Assembly (NCBI GenBank): GCA_016177145.1
Contig: JACOVV010000178.1
Coordinates: forward strand, 1-5,498
Source: Candidatus Omnitrophota bacterium
GTDB taxonomy: Bacteria > Omnitrophota > Gorgyraeia > JACOVV01
Length of the DNA: 5,498 bases
Reading direction: 5' to 3'
The position numbers were made by a program, and so were the translations under genes. Below the pieces are notes generated by a model. That model was not told where the DNA came from and did no database searches. It saw only the letters and a list, made by a program, of their open reading frames with translations. Positions 5,416 to 5,498 of the stretch are shown piece after piece. How positions within the stretch are numbered: position 1 is the first letter of the stretch; each line of letters starts with the position of its first letter.

Positions 5416-5498
5416 GATCAAGCTACTAAGTGCTTATGGTGAATGACTGGGCGTCAACAGGCGATGAAGGACGTGGCAAGCTGCGATACGCCCCGGGG
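5416..5498 (+). rRNA. rrl: 23S ribosomal RNA, 5' end (continues past the window)
   Basis: About the first 83 nt of 23S rRNA. The sequence aligns with the E. coli 5' end without gaps through the first ~37 nt: GATCAAGCTACTAAG corresponds to GGTTAAGCGACTAAG, and GGCGATGAAGGACGTG is the near-universal block that follows. The mature 5' end is set by this alignment and could be off by a few bases. The block normally reading GGTGGATGCCYTGGC is GGTGAATGACTGGGC here, with three changes at usually conserved positions. The gene is on the same strand as the tRNA and all five CDSs. Confidence 0.95.

Overview
The window shows a co-directional block of five sugar-modification genes lying between a tRNA-Ala(UGC) gene and the 5' end of a 23S rRNA gene. 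The first 53 bases are the 3' two thirds of the tRNA: D-stem 3' strand, anticodon arm with TGC, variable loop, T arm and acceptor. The last ~83 bases (from about 5416) are the start of 23S rRNA, recognised by the ACTAAG and GCGATGAAGGACGTG blocks. A boxA-type antitermination sequence lies at 5349-5363. In most bacteria tRNA-Ala(UGC) and 23S are separated by a short, protein-free internal transcribed spacer. Here about 5.36 kb lies between them. The 16S gene is outside the window, so its presence upstream is inferred, not seen.

Layout, all on the + strand: tRNA-Ala (1-53, 5' end missing); a 164-bp spacer rich in GAAGC/GCTTC inverted repeats; a DegT-type aminotransferase (218-1333); a 42-bp gap holding a GC-rich hairpin repeat that abuts the next ribosome binding site; an NAD-dependent epimerase/dehydratase (1376-2317); an SpsF-like cytidylyltransferase (2326-3096); a second DegT-type aminotransferase (3093-4313); an aldo/keto reductase (4310-5281); then 134 bp with a strong sigma70-like promoter, boxA and a 23S leader. 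The last three genes follow each other by +8, -4 and -4 bp (two ATGA overlaps). No intrinsic terminator is visible between the tRNA and the 23S.

The five proteins look like part of a pathway for an unusual surface sugar. The epimerase/dehydratase would act on a nucleotide sugar, the aminotransferases would turn keto groups into amino groups, the aldo/keto reductase would reduce a carbonyl, and the SpsF-like enzyme would make a CMP-activated sugar. The substrate cannot be read from the sequence, and no glycosyltransferase, sialic-acid-type synthase or transporter is present, so the pathway must continue elsewhere.

The organism is an uncultured-looking bacterium with moderate GC and Shine-Dalgarno sites. 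The GAAGC-rich spacer and the GGGCGGGC...GCCCGCCC repeat resemble intergenic repeats I associate with candidate phyla such as Omnitrophota, but this is a weak impression and not a taxonomic call. The most interesting point is the rRNA-operon setting: either the operon carries a metabolic cassette and the 23S has regained its own promoter, or the assembly has joined two rRNA-associated sequences wrongly.
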